From Streptomyces humicola (GTDB taxonomy: Bacteria > Actinomycetota > Actinomycetes > Streptomycetales > Streptomycetaceae): 64,000 bases of DNA. Both the position numbers and the translations under genes were made by a program. The first letter of the stretch is position 1. Each line of letters begins with the position of its first letter. The stretch spans positions 62,001 to 126,000 of the forward strand of contig NZ_JANFNG010000011.1 in the NCBI RefSeq assembly GCF_024436035.1. Direction: 5' to 3'. The notes beneath the pieces were generated by a model. The model saw only the letters and a list, made by a program, of their open reading frames with translations, had not been told where the DNA came from and did no database searches. Shown here one piece after another: positions 1 to 7,326 of the stretch.

Positions 1-1643
1 GACCAACTCACCGCCTTGTCGCGGCGCAGCTCGAAGTACCCGAGCGAGTCGGTCTGCCCGTATGCCTCCAGCAGGGCGCGCAGCCGCATCTCGTCCCCGG
101 GCTGCAGCCGGGCGCGGCCGCGCGGCGAGCGGAAGAAGGCACGCAGAACCTGCAGGAACAGTGCGAGGCTGAGCACATTGATCACGAAGTCGGTCCAGGC
201 GGGCACCGTGACCTCGGGCAGGCCGAGGAGGCTGGAGAGCGTGAAGATCCGCAGCACGGCATAGCGCAGGCACGTGCTCCAGCTCGCGGGCGCGGTGGTG
301 TCCGTCTGGTGGACGAGCACGGTGCCGAGTCCCGCCGCCACCACGCCGCCGACGACGAAGTAGACGAGGCCGAGCGCGATGTTGCCGCGCTCACCGCGCA
401 CCCGGCATACGGGCGCGGCGATCAGCAGGGCGACGAGGACGGCCGTGGTGATGCCGGTGGACGCCCAGTTGAGCGGGTGGATCCGCATCTCCGGCAGGAA
501 GATCATCGCCAGCCAGTAGAGCACCGCGTTCCCGCCCGCGAGCAGCGTGGTGATGATCCATGCCGCAAGCTTGCGCCTGCGCAGCATCACGGCGAGCAGG
601 AACGCGAGCAGCGCGGCGGTGAACCCGGCCGTCACCAGGAATGGCGTGAAGTAGTCGCCGCTGTTGGCCAGATGGACCCGCTCCCTGAACGGTGCGATCA
701 GGCCGGTGACGACGTCCAGCGTGGCCGCCGCCCGCAGGTACCAGACGACTGCGGCCGCGCTCGCCGCGCTGAGCGGCCGCAGCAGCAGTTCGGTCCGGGA
801 CGGCACCAGACCCGCAGGCAGCGGCCGCGCCCGGCCCGGGGCCCGCTCCCGGCCCCGCTTTCTTACCTGGCCGGCGGCCCGTGCGGCGGCCGCCTCCACC
901 GTCTCCAGGTGGGGGGCGCCCGCGAGCGCGTTGTACACGCTGGTGCGCACCGCCATCAGCCGGCGGTGGACGCGCTGGTCACGGCGCTCGGCGCGGGCGA
1001 GCCGGCGTGGTCGGGAGTAGTAGCGCCAGCGTGCCCACGGGCTCGCGGGCCGGGCGAGGCGGACGGCGCCGACGACGGCGATGACGGGGATCATCACCCC
1101 GAGCAGTCCCGTCCACACCTTCCCCTTGAGCAGTGAGATCACCACGCAGCCCACGTTGAACGCCCCGTACACGATCTGAGCTGCCGTCAGCGGTCCGGTG
1201 AACCCGCCCAACGGCGCGTTGCCGAGGAGCAGCAGGGCGATCCACGCGATCGCGAGGATCACGGCGTCCACGGACTTGCGGCCCTGCTCGCTCCAGTAGA
1301 CGTCCTCCAGATGCAGCACGAGCGCGAACTCGTCGAGCACGAGCCCGCATCCGATCCCGAAGATCACGGCGAGCACGTCGCGTGCCACCGGAGCGTTGCC
1401 GCGCAGCGTGAACGAGCCGATGCCGCCGATCAGCATCATCGCCTGGCCGAAGACCACGTGGTGGATGTGGAGCCCGCCGGGCGAGACGTTCCCAGGCCAC
1501 CAGCGCACCCCGCGCCGGATCATCCGCACGCTGAAGCGGATGAAGAGGAACGACAGAATCAGCCCGACGAGCAGCAGGAACAGCGGTTCGCGCCCGGAGT
1601 CCGCGATCCGGGAGCGGTAGGTCTCCACGAGCCAGTGCCACAT
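1..1643 (-). CDS. LysX/MprF-like lysylphosphatidylglycerol synthase membrane protein (3' end outside window)
   Basis: The minus-strand frame is open from ATG at 1643 to the window edge, giving 547 visible residues; the C-terminus is missing. The N-terminal ~210 residues hold several hydrophobic segments and a His-rich loop (GGLHIHHVVFGQ, near residue 60). A basic linker follows (~210-290), then a second membrane region (~290-500). The last visible residues read LLEAYGQTDSLGYFELRRDK, matching the start of the DUF2156 aminoacyl-phosphatidylglycerol transferase domain of LysX and MprF. In that family the enzyme transfers lysine (or another aminoacyl group) from tRNA to phosphatidylglycerol in the membrane, lowering surface charge. 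The catalytic domain itself is not in view, so activity is inferred. The extra N-terminal membrane domain is longer than in MprF as I recall it. Long frames on the opposite strand here are shadows. Confidence 0.8.
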   Translation of the reverse strand, partial: MWHWLVETYRSRIADSGREPLFLLLVGLILSFLFIRFSVRMIRRGVRWWPGNVSPGGLHIHHVVFGQAMMLIGGIGSFTLRGNAPVARDVLAVIFGIGCGLVLDEFALVLHLEDVYWSEQGRKSVDAVILAIAWIALLLLGNAPLGGFTGPLTAAQIVYGAFNVGCVVISLLKGKVWTGLLGVMIPVIAVVGAVRLARPASPWARWRYYSRPRRLARAERRDQRVHRRLMAVRTSVYNALAGAPHLETVEAAAARAAGQVRKRGRERAPGRARPLPAGLVPSRTELLLRPLSAASAAAVVWYLRAAATLDVVTGLIAPFRERVHLANSGDYFTPFLVTAGFTAALLAFLLAVMLRRRKLAAWIITTLLAGGNAVLYWLAMIFLPEMRIHPLNWASTGITTAVLVALLIAAPVCRVRGERGNIALGLVYFVVGGVVAAGLGTVLVHQTDTTAPASWSTCLRYAVLRIFTLSSLLGLPEVTVPAWTDFVINVLSLALFLQVLRAFFRSPRGRARLQPGDEMRLRALLEAYGQTDSLGYFELRRDKAVSW

Positions 1644-1770
1644 CGGTCCGCGTCACCTCCCGCCGCTTGTCGGCCACCCGCCGGCCGGCCCCCGTCCATC
1701 GGAGGGCAAGCGGGTCTGTCCGGTCAACGACAGCAGGGCGCCGGGGCAATGTGGTGACGCTTGTTCGGTC

Positions 1771-2535
1771 CTATTGCTTCCGGCCCGGCTTGGTCCCGCT
1801 CGGGCTCTGGCCCTGCTTGGTCCCGGTGAGGCGTGCGTAGACGACGACGTTGCCGAGGTAGCCGGTCTTCTTGGTGAACCCGCCGCCGCAGGTGATCAGA
1901 CGCAGCTCGGCGCCCGGCGTATCGGCGTAGACCTTGTCGGTCGGGAAGTCGGTCTTTCGGTAGACGTCGATGCCGTAGATGGTGAAGACGGCGGTGCTGC
2001 CGTCCTTGCGGTGGACCTCGATGGTGTTGCCCTTGTGGAGGGAGCCGAGGTTGTAGAAGACCGCCGGGCCCTTCATCGTGTCGACGTGACCGGCGATCAC
2101 GGACGCGCCGCCCTCGCCCGGGGCCGGACCGCCGTTGTACCAGCCGGCCAGGTCGCGATCGGTGTCCGGAGGCACCTGGAGATTGCCGTTGGAATCGAGC
2201 CCGAGCTGGGTGAGCGGTGCGCTCACGTAGATGGCGGGGATGTGGATCCGGTCGGGGACCGAGTACGGCAACGGGGGGACGGCGGGGGCGTCGGACGGCT
2301 TCGCGCTGGGACCGGCGGAGGCGAGAGCGTCGGCGGAGTTGGGGGCGGGCGGGTTCTTGGTCCGGCTGCCGTCGTGCATCAGCCAGGCGCCGGTCGCCAG
2401 CGCCATCGTTGCCGCCACTACGGCCGCTTTGGAGGGCCTGCGGGGTGCGTCCGGCTGCGGTTGCCCGGAGTCTTCGGCGGGCTCGGGGGGGTACGGATCG
2501 GGACCGGCAGAGCCGGGGTGTGGGGCACGCGGCAT
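1771..2535 (-). CDS. Class F sortase
   Basis: A 254-residue protein with a Pro-rich cytoplasmic N-terminus, one membrane segment at about residues 38-55 (AAVVAATMALATGAWLM), a linker, and a sortase domain from ~90. The catalytic His lies in AGHVDT and the nucleophilic Cys in LITCGG; a late Arg in VVVYARL fits the third active-site residue. Class F sortases are the actinobacterial group that joins sorting-signal substrates to the cell wall or another nucleophile outside the membrane. No LPXTG-type substrate gene is adjacent, so the substrate must be encoded elsewhere. ATG at 2535 is the only reasonable start. Family assignment is firm; substrate is unknown. Confidence 0.9.
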   Translation of the reverse strand: MPRAPHPGSAGPDPYPPEPAEDSGQPQPDAPRRPSKAAVVAATMALATGAWLMHDGSRTKNPPAPNSADALASAGPSAKPSDAPAVPPLPYSVPDRIHIPAIYVSAPLTQLGLDSNGNLQVPPDTDRDLAGWYNGGPAPGEGGASVIAGHVDTMKGPAVFYNLGSLHKGNTIEVHRKDGSTAVFTIYGIDVYRKTDFPTDKVYADTPGAELRLITCGGGFTKKTGYLGNVVVYARLTGTKQGQSPSGTKPGRKQ

Positions 2536-2829
2536 TGGTGACCTCCAGCGGGTGGCGTCTGCTACGTCTTATGCCACATTTCTGACATCACATCATGAAA
2601 TGGTCGGATGCCCTGCGCGAGCGGAGGACGGGATTGTGGAGCCATCCGGAGTGCCTCCCGTGCGCCGGTCCCGAGCGAGTGTTCCGCGGTCCGCCGGCTC
2701 CGCCGCATAGCCGCCCCCGGCGGCGGGCAAGCCCTGGTCAGGGAACCGCCGGCACCTGACGCCGCGTCTGTACGGGTGCGGTTGCACCGCGAGCGGGCGG
2801 CTCGGAAACGAACAGAAAAGGACAGCACT
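2536..2829. other. Intergenic region between sortase and GlsB-like gene
   Basis: The 294-bp gap separates two divergently transcribed genes and should hold both promoters. I see no convincing gene in it; the frames crossing it in several registers have no recognisable product. Confidence 0.5.
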
Positions 2830-3102
2830 GTGGGCATTATCGGCTGGATCATCCTGGGCTTGCTCGCCGGAGGCATAGCCAAGTTCCTGCTGCCCGGACG
2901 CGACCCCGGCGGCCTCATCGGGACCACGCTCATCGGCATCGCCGGATCGTTCGTCGGCGGGTGGCTGTCCTCGCACTTCCTCCACCGGCCCGTTCAGCAC
3001 CAGTTCTACGACACCGCCACCTGGGTTTCGGCGATCGCCGGATCCCTCGTCCTCCTGATCGTCTACCGGATCCTCTTCGGCAATTCGCGCGAGCGGCGCT
3101 GA
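2830..3102 (+). CDS. GlsB/YeaQ/YmgE family stress-response membrane protein
   Basis: Ninety residues starting at GTG 2830 (VGIIGWIILGLLAGGIAKFL). There are three hydrophobic segments: residues ~2-17, ~31-48 and ~66-82. The Gly-rich first helix followed by LLPGRDPGG and a second Gly-rich helix is the signature of the transglycosylase-associated (GlsB/YeaQ/YmgE) family, whose members are small membrane proteins induced by stress; their biochemical role is not settled. A longer frame runs upstream to 2608, but its added residues are low-complexity basic sequence, while the family begins directly with the first helix. The gene stands alone, divergent from the sortase. Confidence 0.88.
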   Translation: MGIIGWIILGLLAGGIAKFLLPGRDPGGLIGTTLIGIAGSFVGGWLSSHFLHRPVQHQFYDTATWVSAIAGSLVLLIVYRILFGNSRERR

Positions 3103-3147
3103 CCTGCGGCGACTTCAGTCACAGGCGGGCTGACCAGTACAGACTGG

Positions 3148-3609
3148 TCAGCCCGCCGGCATGTCCAGCATCCGGCGCAGCAGGTCGCGCAGTGCCCGGC
3201 GTTCCTGAGCCGAGAGCCCGGCGAGCGGTTCGCGGGCGAAGGTGAGGCCGGAGCGCAAGCGGTCCGCGGTCTGCGCGCCCGCCTCGGTGGCGGCCGCGAC
3301 CTTGACCCGCCGGTCGGCCGGGTCCGGCCGCCGCTCCACGAGGCCGCGCGCTTCGAGACGGTCCACGATCCCGGTGACGTTCGACGGCTCGCACTTGAGC
3401 TGCTCGGCGATCCGGCGCATGGGCAGCGGCTCACGCGCCAGCAGCGCCAGCACCCGCGCCTGCGCCCCGGTGAGCCCGTACTGGGCGGCGGCGGCCTCGT
3501 ACTCCTCGTGGTAGCGGGAGACGATGGAGGCGATGAGGTCGACCACCTCGCGGGTGAGGGCGGCGTCCGCGGCCTCGGTGGCATGAGCGGTGTCGGTACG
3601 TGCAGCCAT
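3148..3609 (-). CDS. MarR family transcriptional regulator
   Basis: A 153-residue winged-helix protein. The recognition region is about residues 55-85 (PMRRIAEQLKCEPSNVTGIVDRLEARGL), followed by the wing RRPDPADRRVKV. MarR dimers usually repress a neighbouring gene and release DNA on binding a small ligand or on thiol oxidation. The gene is divergent from the oxidoreductase at 3715 with a 105-bp gap holding a repeated CATGAAAC motif, so that enzyme is the likely target; the OsmC gene next to it may be included. Its Cys (LKCEPS) lies inside the helix-turn-helix rather than near the N-terminus, so it does not look like a classical OhrR sensor. Confidence 0.9.
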   Translation of the reverse strand: MAARTDTAHATEAADAALTREVVDLIASIVSRYHEEYEAAAAQYGLTGAQARVLALLAREPLPMRRIAEQLKCEPSNVTGIVDRLEARGLVERRPDPADRRVKVAAATEAGAQTADRLRSGLTFAREPLAGLSAQERRALRDLLRRMLDMPAG

Positions 3610-3637
3610 GCCGACAGGTTACCCATTTGCTTGACAA

Positions 3638-3678
3638 CATGAAACATTCAGAGGCATGGTTTATTCAGTTCATGAAAC
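3638..3678. promoter_or_regulatory. Paired CATGAAAC repeats in the MarR/oxidoreductase divergent promoter
   Basis: CATGAAAC occurs at 3638-3645 and again at 3671-3678, exactly 33 bp apart, about three helical turns and so on the same DNA face. Both copies lie between the divergent MarR and oxidoreductase genes. A TTGACA hexamer at 3631-3636 is a candidate -35 element. The repeats are candidate MarR operator half-sites; binding is inference. Confidence 0.4.
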
Positions 3679-3714
3679 TTTGCCATGGTGAAGCTGTGGT
3701 GGAAGGAGATAAGT

Positions 3715-4734
3715 ATGTCTGCCCTGCCGACGACCGGCCGTGAGTGGCATCTGACCGCGCGGCCCAAGGGCTGGCCGACTCCGGACGGCTTCGCCCTGCG
3801 TGAGACCGAGATCCCAGCCCCGGGCCCGGGCGAGGTGCTCGTACGCAACCTCCACCTCTCCGTCGACCCCTACATGCGCGGGCGCATGAACGACGTGAAG
3901 TCCTACGTGCCGCCGTTCCAGCTCGACCAGCCGATGGACGGCGGGGCGGTCGGCGTCGTCATCGCCTCCGAGGCTGAGGGGCTCGCGGTCGGTGACCATG
4001 TGCTGCACGGGCTCGGCTGGCGCGAGTACGCCGTCGTCAAGGCCGAACACGCCGCCAGGGTCGACCCCGGCGTGGCACCGCTCTCTGCTTACCTCGGTGT
4101 CCTCGGCATGCCCGGTCTGACCGCGTACGCGGGGCTGCTGCGGGTCGCCGGGATCAAGGAGGGCGACGTCGTCTTCGTCTCCGGTGCGGCGGGCGCGGTC
4201 GGCAGCCTCGTCGGGCAGATTGCCAAGCTCAAGGGCGCCTCCCGCGTGATCGGCTCGGCCGGTTCCGACGAGAAGGTCAAGACGCTCGTCGAGGAGTACG
4301 GCTTCGACTCGGCCTTCAACTACAAGAGCGGCCCCGTCGCCGAACAGCTCAAGGCTGCGGCCCCCGACGGCATCGACGTCTACTTCGACAACGTCGGTGG
4401 CGACCATCTCGAAGCCGCGATCGGCTCGCTGAACGTGCACGGCCGCGCCGCGATCTGCGGCATGATCGCGCAGTACAACGCCACCGAGCCGCCCGCGGCC
4501 CCCCGCAACCTCGCTCTGGTCATCGGCAAGCGGCTGCGTCTCGAAGGGCTTCTCGTCCGCGACCACTTCGACCTGCAGGAGCAGTTCGTCACGGAGGTCG
4601 GCGGCTGGCTGCGCGAGGGCAAGCTGCACTACCGCGAGACTGCCGTGGAGGGCATCGAGAACGCGCTGGACGCGTTCCTCGGACTGCTGCGCGGCCAGAA
4701 CTCCGGAAAGATGATCGTCAGCCTCGCTCACTGA
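3715..4734 (+). CDS. NADP-dependent MDR-type oxidoreductase (CurA / leukotriene B4 dehydrogenase-like)
   Basis: A 339-residue zinc-independent medium-chain dehydrogenase/reductase. The N-terminal catalytic part contains LHLSVDPYMRGRM, the hallmark of the prostaglandin reductase / CurA group. The Rossmann part (from ~140) contains GAAGAVGSLVGQIAKL for cofactor binding, then FDNVGG. These enzymes reduce the C=C bond of alpha,beta-unsaturated carbonyls with NADPH. ATG 3715 is chosen over in-frame ATG 3685 because GGAAGGAG ends 6 nt before it. The gene is divergent from a MarR repressor and followed by an OsmC-type peroxidase, which points to detoxification of electrophiles or oxidants. Confidence 0.9.
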   Translation: MSALPTTGREWHLTARPKGWPTPDGFALRETEIPAPGPGEVLVRNLHLSVDPYMRGRMNDVKSYVPPFQLDQPMDGGAVGVVIASEAEGLAVGDHVLHGLGWREYAVVKAEHAARVDPGVAPLSAYLGVLGMPGLTAYAGLLRVAGIKEGDVVFVSGAAGAVGSLVGQIAKLKGASRVIGSAGSDEKVKTLVEEYGFDSAFNYKSGPVAEQLKAAAPDGIDVYFDNVGGDHLEAAIGSLNVHGRAAICGMIAQYNATEPPAAPRNLALVIGKRLRLEGLLVRDHFDLQEQFVTEVGGWLREGKLHYRETAVEGIENALDAFLGLLRGQNSGKMIVSLAH

Positions 4735-4832
4735 CCGGTCGCCGCCATGGCTTAGGCTCTCAAGCGGCCGGTGTGGTCGTGGGCGCGAGCCATGACGGCG
4801 GCACGAAAGTGCACATAACAGGAGGATTTTCT

Positions 4833-5261
4833 ATGTCCATCCAGCCTATCGACGTCCTTTACACCGCGGTCGCCACCGCCGAGAACGGCCGCGACGGCCG
4901 GGTCGCATCCGACGACGGAAAGCTCGACGTCGTGGTCAACCCGCCGAAGGAGATGGGCGGCAGCGGCGCGGGCACCAACCCCGAGCAGCTTTTCGCGGCC
5001 GGCTACAGCGCGTGCTTCCAGGGCGCCCTCGGCGTCGTCGCCCGCCAGGAGAAGGCGGACATCTCCGGTTCCACGGTGACCGCCAAGGTCGGCCTCGGCA
5101 AGAACCCGGCCGGCGGCTTCGGCCTGAAGGTCGAGATCTCGGCCTCCATTCCCAACGTCGACGCCGCGACCGCCCAGGCGCTGGTGGAGAAGGCCCACCA
5201 GGTGTGCCCGTACTCCAACGCGACCCGCGGCAACATCGAGGTGTCCGTCAGCGCAGCCTGA
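4833..5261 (+). CDS. OsmC/Ohr family organic hydroperoxide reductase
   Basis: A 142-residue protein with the two redox cysteines of the family: Cys in AGYSACFQGAL (near residue 60) and Cys in HQVCPYSNATRG (near 126). Ohr proteins reduce organic hydroperoxides in the cytosol using lipoylated protein as electron donor. ATG 4833 is preceded by AGGAGG; the upstream in-frame start at 4773 adds an atypical leader. The MarR regulator two genes upstream may control it, but a 98-bp gap separates it from the oxidoreductase, so it may have its own promoter. A perfect 16-bp hairpin follows the stop. Confidence 0.92.
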   Translation: MSIQPIDVLYTAVATAENGRDGRVASDDGKLDVVVNPPKEMGGSGAGTNPEQLFAAGYSACFQGALGVVARQEKADISGSTVTAKVGLGKNPAGGFGLKVEISASIPNVDAATAQALVEKAHQVCPYSNATRGNIEVSVSAA

Positions 5262-5281
5262 CGCCGACCGCCGCTTGGGAT

Positions 5282-5316
5282 CTGAGGGCCGCGCTCGCCC
5301 CGAGCGCGGCCCTCAG
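5282..5316 (+). terminator. Strong hairpin terminator after the Ohr gene
   Basis: A perfect 16-bp inverted repeat: CTGAGGGCCGCGCTCG at 5282-5297, loop CCC, and its complement at 5301-5316. It lies 20 bp past the stop of the Ohr gene. There is no T-run, as is usual in Streptomyces. Confidence 0.85.
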
Positions 5317-5364
5317 CCGTGTCCGCACCCGTGTCCGCACCCGTGTCCGCACCCGTGTCCGCGT
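5317..5364. repeat. Tandem 12-bp repeat, four units
   Basis: CCGTGTCCGCAC is repeated head to tail at 5317-5328, 5329-5340 and 5341-5352; a fourth copy at 5353-5364 differs in its last two bases. It starts on the base after the terminator hairpin. It is too short and unspaced to be a CRISPR array. Confidence 0.9.
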
Positions 5365-5840
5365 CCGGTGCGCATGGCGGAAATCGGAGGCGGCGCTCGG
5401 TGACATCGACGGCTACTGGCCCGGACCGACCCGTCCGTGGCAGCCACAACAGGCCGTCAAGAACCGCGTCCACGCCGGGCTGCGCTGACCGCGCCCATAC
5501 CAGAATCGGGGCCGTGATGGGGCCCAAGCGGTGAATCGGGTGGGGCGAGGACGCTCGCACATGGGTCGTCACCCTCGGATGTCCGGGTGATTCCTCGCAC
5601 CGCTCGACGGTACGTCACTCGCGCAGGGAGAACGCAGGGTAGCTTTGGCCCTGGTGACTCGGAGCCCCGGGGCATCCCGTGAGATGAGAAGTGGGTGGTT
5701 GAACGGAATTCGGCGCCTGTTGATCGGAACTTGTCCCGTTTGCATGGAATAGTGCAGAATATTCGCTGTCGTTCCGGAACGAGAGGAACGGGCCCGAGGC
5801 CGCTGGGGAAGGCGAACCTCGTCCCACACTGGAGGTCCCG
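5365..5840. other. Gene-free stretch upstream of DUF3145 with a 12-bp palindrome
   Basis: No convincing coding sequence. The last 150 bp are relatively AT-rich and probably hold the DUF3145 promoter. A perfect palindrome CGTTCCGGAACG at 5770-5781 followed by GAGAGGAACG is a candidate protein-binding site about 60 bp before the GTG start. Confidence 0.5.
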
Positions 5841-6335
5841 GTGACGACACGTGGAGTTCTTTACGTGCACTCCGCACCACGCGCGCTGTGCCCGCACGTC
5901 GAATGGGCCGTCGCGGGTGTGCTCGGTGTGCGCGTCAGCCTTGACTGGATCCGCCAGCCGGCCTCGCCAGGGACTTGGCGTGCCGAGTTCTCCTGGCACG
6001 GCGATCCTGGCACGGCGTCAAAGCTGGCGTCCGCGCTGCGCGGTTGGCACCTGTTGCGTTTCGAGGTGACGGCGGAGCCGTGCGCCACCGCCGAGGGCGA
6101 GCGCTACAGCAGCACCCCCGAGCTCGGCATCTTCCACGCCGTCACCGGGATGCACGGCGACATCCTCATCCCGGAGGACCGGCTGCGCGCCGCGCTCGCC
6201 AGGGCGGGCCGGGGCGAGGCCGATCTGGAGGCCGAGATCGCCAAGCTGCTCGGCAAACCGTGGGACGACGAGCTGGAGCCCTTCCGTTACGCCGGTGAGG
6301 GTGCCCCCGTCCGCTGGTTGCACCAGGTGGTCTGA
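5841..6335 (+). CDS. DUF3145 family protein
   Basis: A 164-residue soluble protein starting at GTG 5841 (MTTRGVLYVHSAPRALCPHVEWA). The opening VLYVHSAP-CPHVEWA and the later ELGIFHAVTGMHGDILIPEDRLR are typical of DUF3145, a family restricted to Actinobacteria with no assigned biochemical role. In Streptomyces these genes lie beside the fatty acid synthase cluster, as here (fabF ends 1 kb away, convergent). The position suggests a link to lipid metabolism, but nothing in the sequence proves it. The next gene starts 34 bp downstream on the same strand and may be cotranscribed. Confidence 0.87.
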   Translation: MTTRGVLYVHSAPRALCPHVEWAVAGVLGVRVSLDWIRQPASPGTWRAEFSWHGDPGTASKLASALRGWHLLRFEVTAEPCATAEGERYSSTPELGIFHAVTGMHGDILIPEDRLRAALARAGRGEADLEAEIAKLLGKPWDDELEPFRYAGEGAPVRWLHQVV

Positions 6336-6369
6336 GCAAGATCCCGGAGCTGCGGGTAGCGTGGCGTTC

Positions 6370-7248
6370 ATGGCTGACCGTATTTCAGTTGCCGTGCTCG
6401 GCACCGGAACCATGGGCGCGCCGATCGCCCGCAACCTCGCCAGGGCCGGACACGATGTCCGTGCATGGAACCGCACCCGTTCGCGAGCCGAACCGCTCGC
6501 CGCCGACGGTGTGCGCATCGCGGACGACCCGGCGGAGGCGGTGCGCGGCGCCGACGCCGTCGTGACCATGCTGTTCGACGCGGAGTCGGTTCTGCGGGCC
6601 GTCAGGGCCGCGGCCGACGGGCTGCGCGAGGGGATGGTGTGGGCCCAGACCAGTACCGTCGGGCCCGAGGCGCTGCCGCGGCTCGCCGATGTCGCCGCCG
6701 AGCACGGCCTGCTCTTCATCGACGCACCCGTCCTGGGCACCAAGGCGCCCGCGGAAAACGCCCAGCTGCAGATTCTCGCGGCCGGGCCGCAGGACGCCCG
6801 CCCGGTGGCGGACCAGGTCTTCGACGCCATCGGCAGCCGCACCGTCTGGCTGGGCGAGGACGGAGCCGCAGGCGCGGCCAGCAGGCTCAAGCTGGTCTTC
6901 AACAGCTGGGTGCTCACGGTGATCAACGGCACCACCGAGGCGCTGGCGCTCGCCCATGGCCTCGGCGTCGATCCCCAGCACTTCCTCACCGCGCTGGAAG
7001 GCACCGCCCTCGACTCCGCGTATCTGCGCATGAAGGCCGATGCCGTCCTCACCGGGAACTACGACGTCAACTTCACCGTCGCCGGAGGGCTGAAGGACGC
7101 CCGGCTGATCTCCGAGGCCGCCGAGCAGGCCGGCGTCCACCTGGACCTCGTACCCGCCGGTGCCGAACGCCTCGCCCGCGCCGAGTCCATGGGTTACGGC
7201 GACAAGGACGCAGCGGCCTCCTACTTCGCCAGCTTCGACAAGCCGTAG
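6370..7248 (+). CDS. NAD(P)-dependent beta-hydroxyacid dehydrogenase (3-hydroxyisobutyrate dehydrogenase family)
   Basis: A 292-residue enzyme. The N-terminal Rossmann motif AVLGTGTMGAPIARNL starts at residue ~8. The family substrate-binding segment reads FIDAPVLGTKAPAENAQL, and the conserved catalytic Lys lies in the region around RLKLVFNSW (~175). The C-terminal all-helical part includes GNYDVNFTVAGGLKDARL. These enzymes oxidise beta-hydroxyacids or reduce semialdehydes with NAD(P); substrate cannot be read from sequence. ATG 6370 matches the family start, 34 bp after DUF3145. A strong shared hairpin follows before the convergent fabF. Confidence 0.88.
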   Translation: MADRISVAVLGTGTMGAPIARNLARAGHDVRAWNRTRSRAEPLAADGVRIADDPAEAVRGADAVVTMLFDAESVLRAVRAAADGLREGMVWAQTSTVGPEALPRLADVAAEHGLLFIDAPVLGTKAPAENAQLQILAAGPQDARPVADQVFDAIGSRTVWLGEDGAAGAASRLKLVFNSWVLTVINGTTEALALAHGLGVDPQHFLTALEGTALDSAYLRMKADAVLTGNYDVNFTVAGGLKDARLISEAAEQAGVHLDLVPAGAERLARAESMGYGDKDAAASYFASFDKP

Positions 7249-7273
7249 AGCGAGCAGCGGACAGGCCGAACGC

Positions 7274-7306
7274 GTGGGGCCCCTGTCCGGCGGACAGGGG
7301 CCCCAC
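7274..7306. terminator. Bidirectional terminator between the dehydrogenase gene and fabF
   Basis: GTGGGGCCCCTGTCCG at 7274-7289 and its exact complement at 7291-7306 form a perfect 16-bp inverted repeat. It sits between two convergent genes (stops at 7248 and 7327) and can serve both. Confidence 0.85.
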
Positions 7307-7326
7307 AGGATTGCTGCCAGCGCGCG

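Noticed and set aside
309-1749. Several plus- and minus-strand frames (309-1136, 979-1749, 1311-1757).
   Set aside because: They are shadows of the membrane lysyltransferase gene, whose own frame has no stop in the window and so is easily overlooked.
5317-5364. Possible CRISPR array.
   Set aside because: Units are 12 bp, directly adjacent and have no spacers; no cas genes are present.
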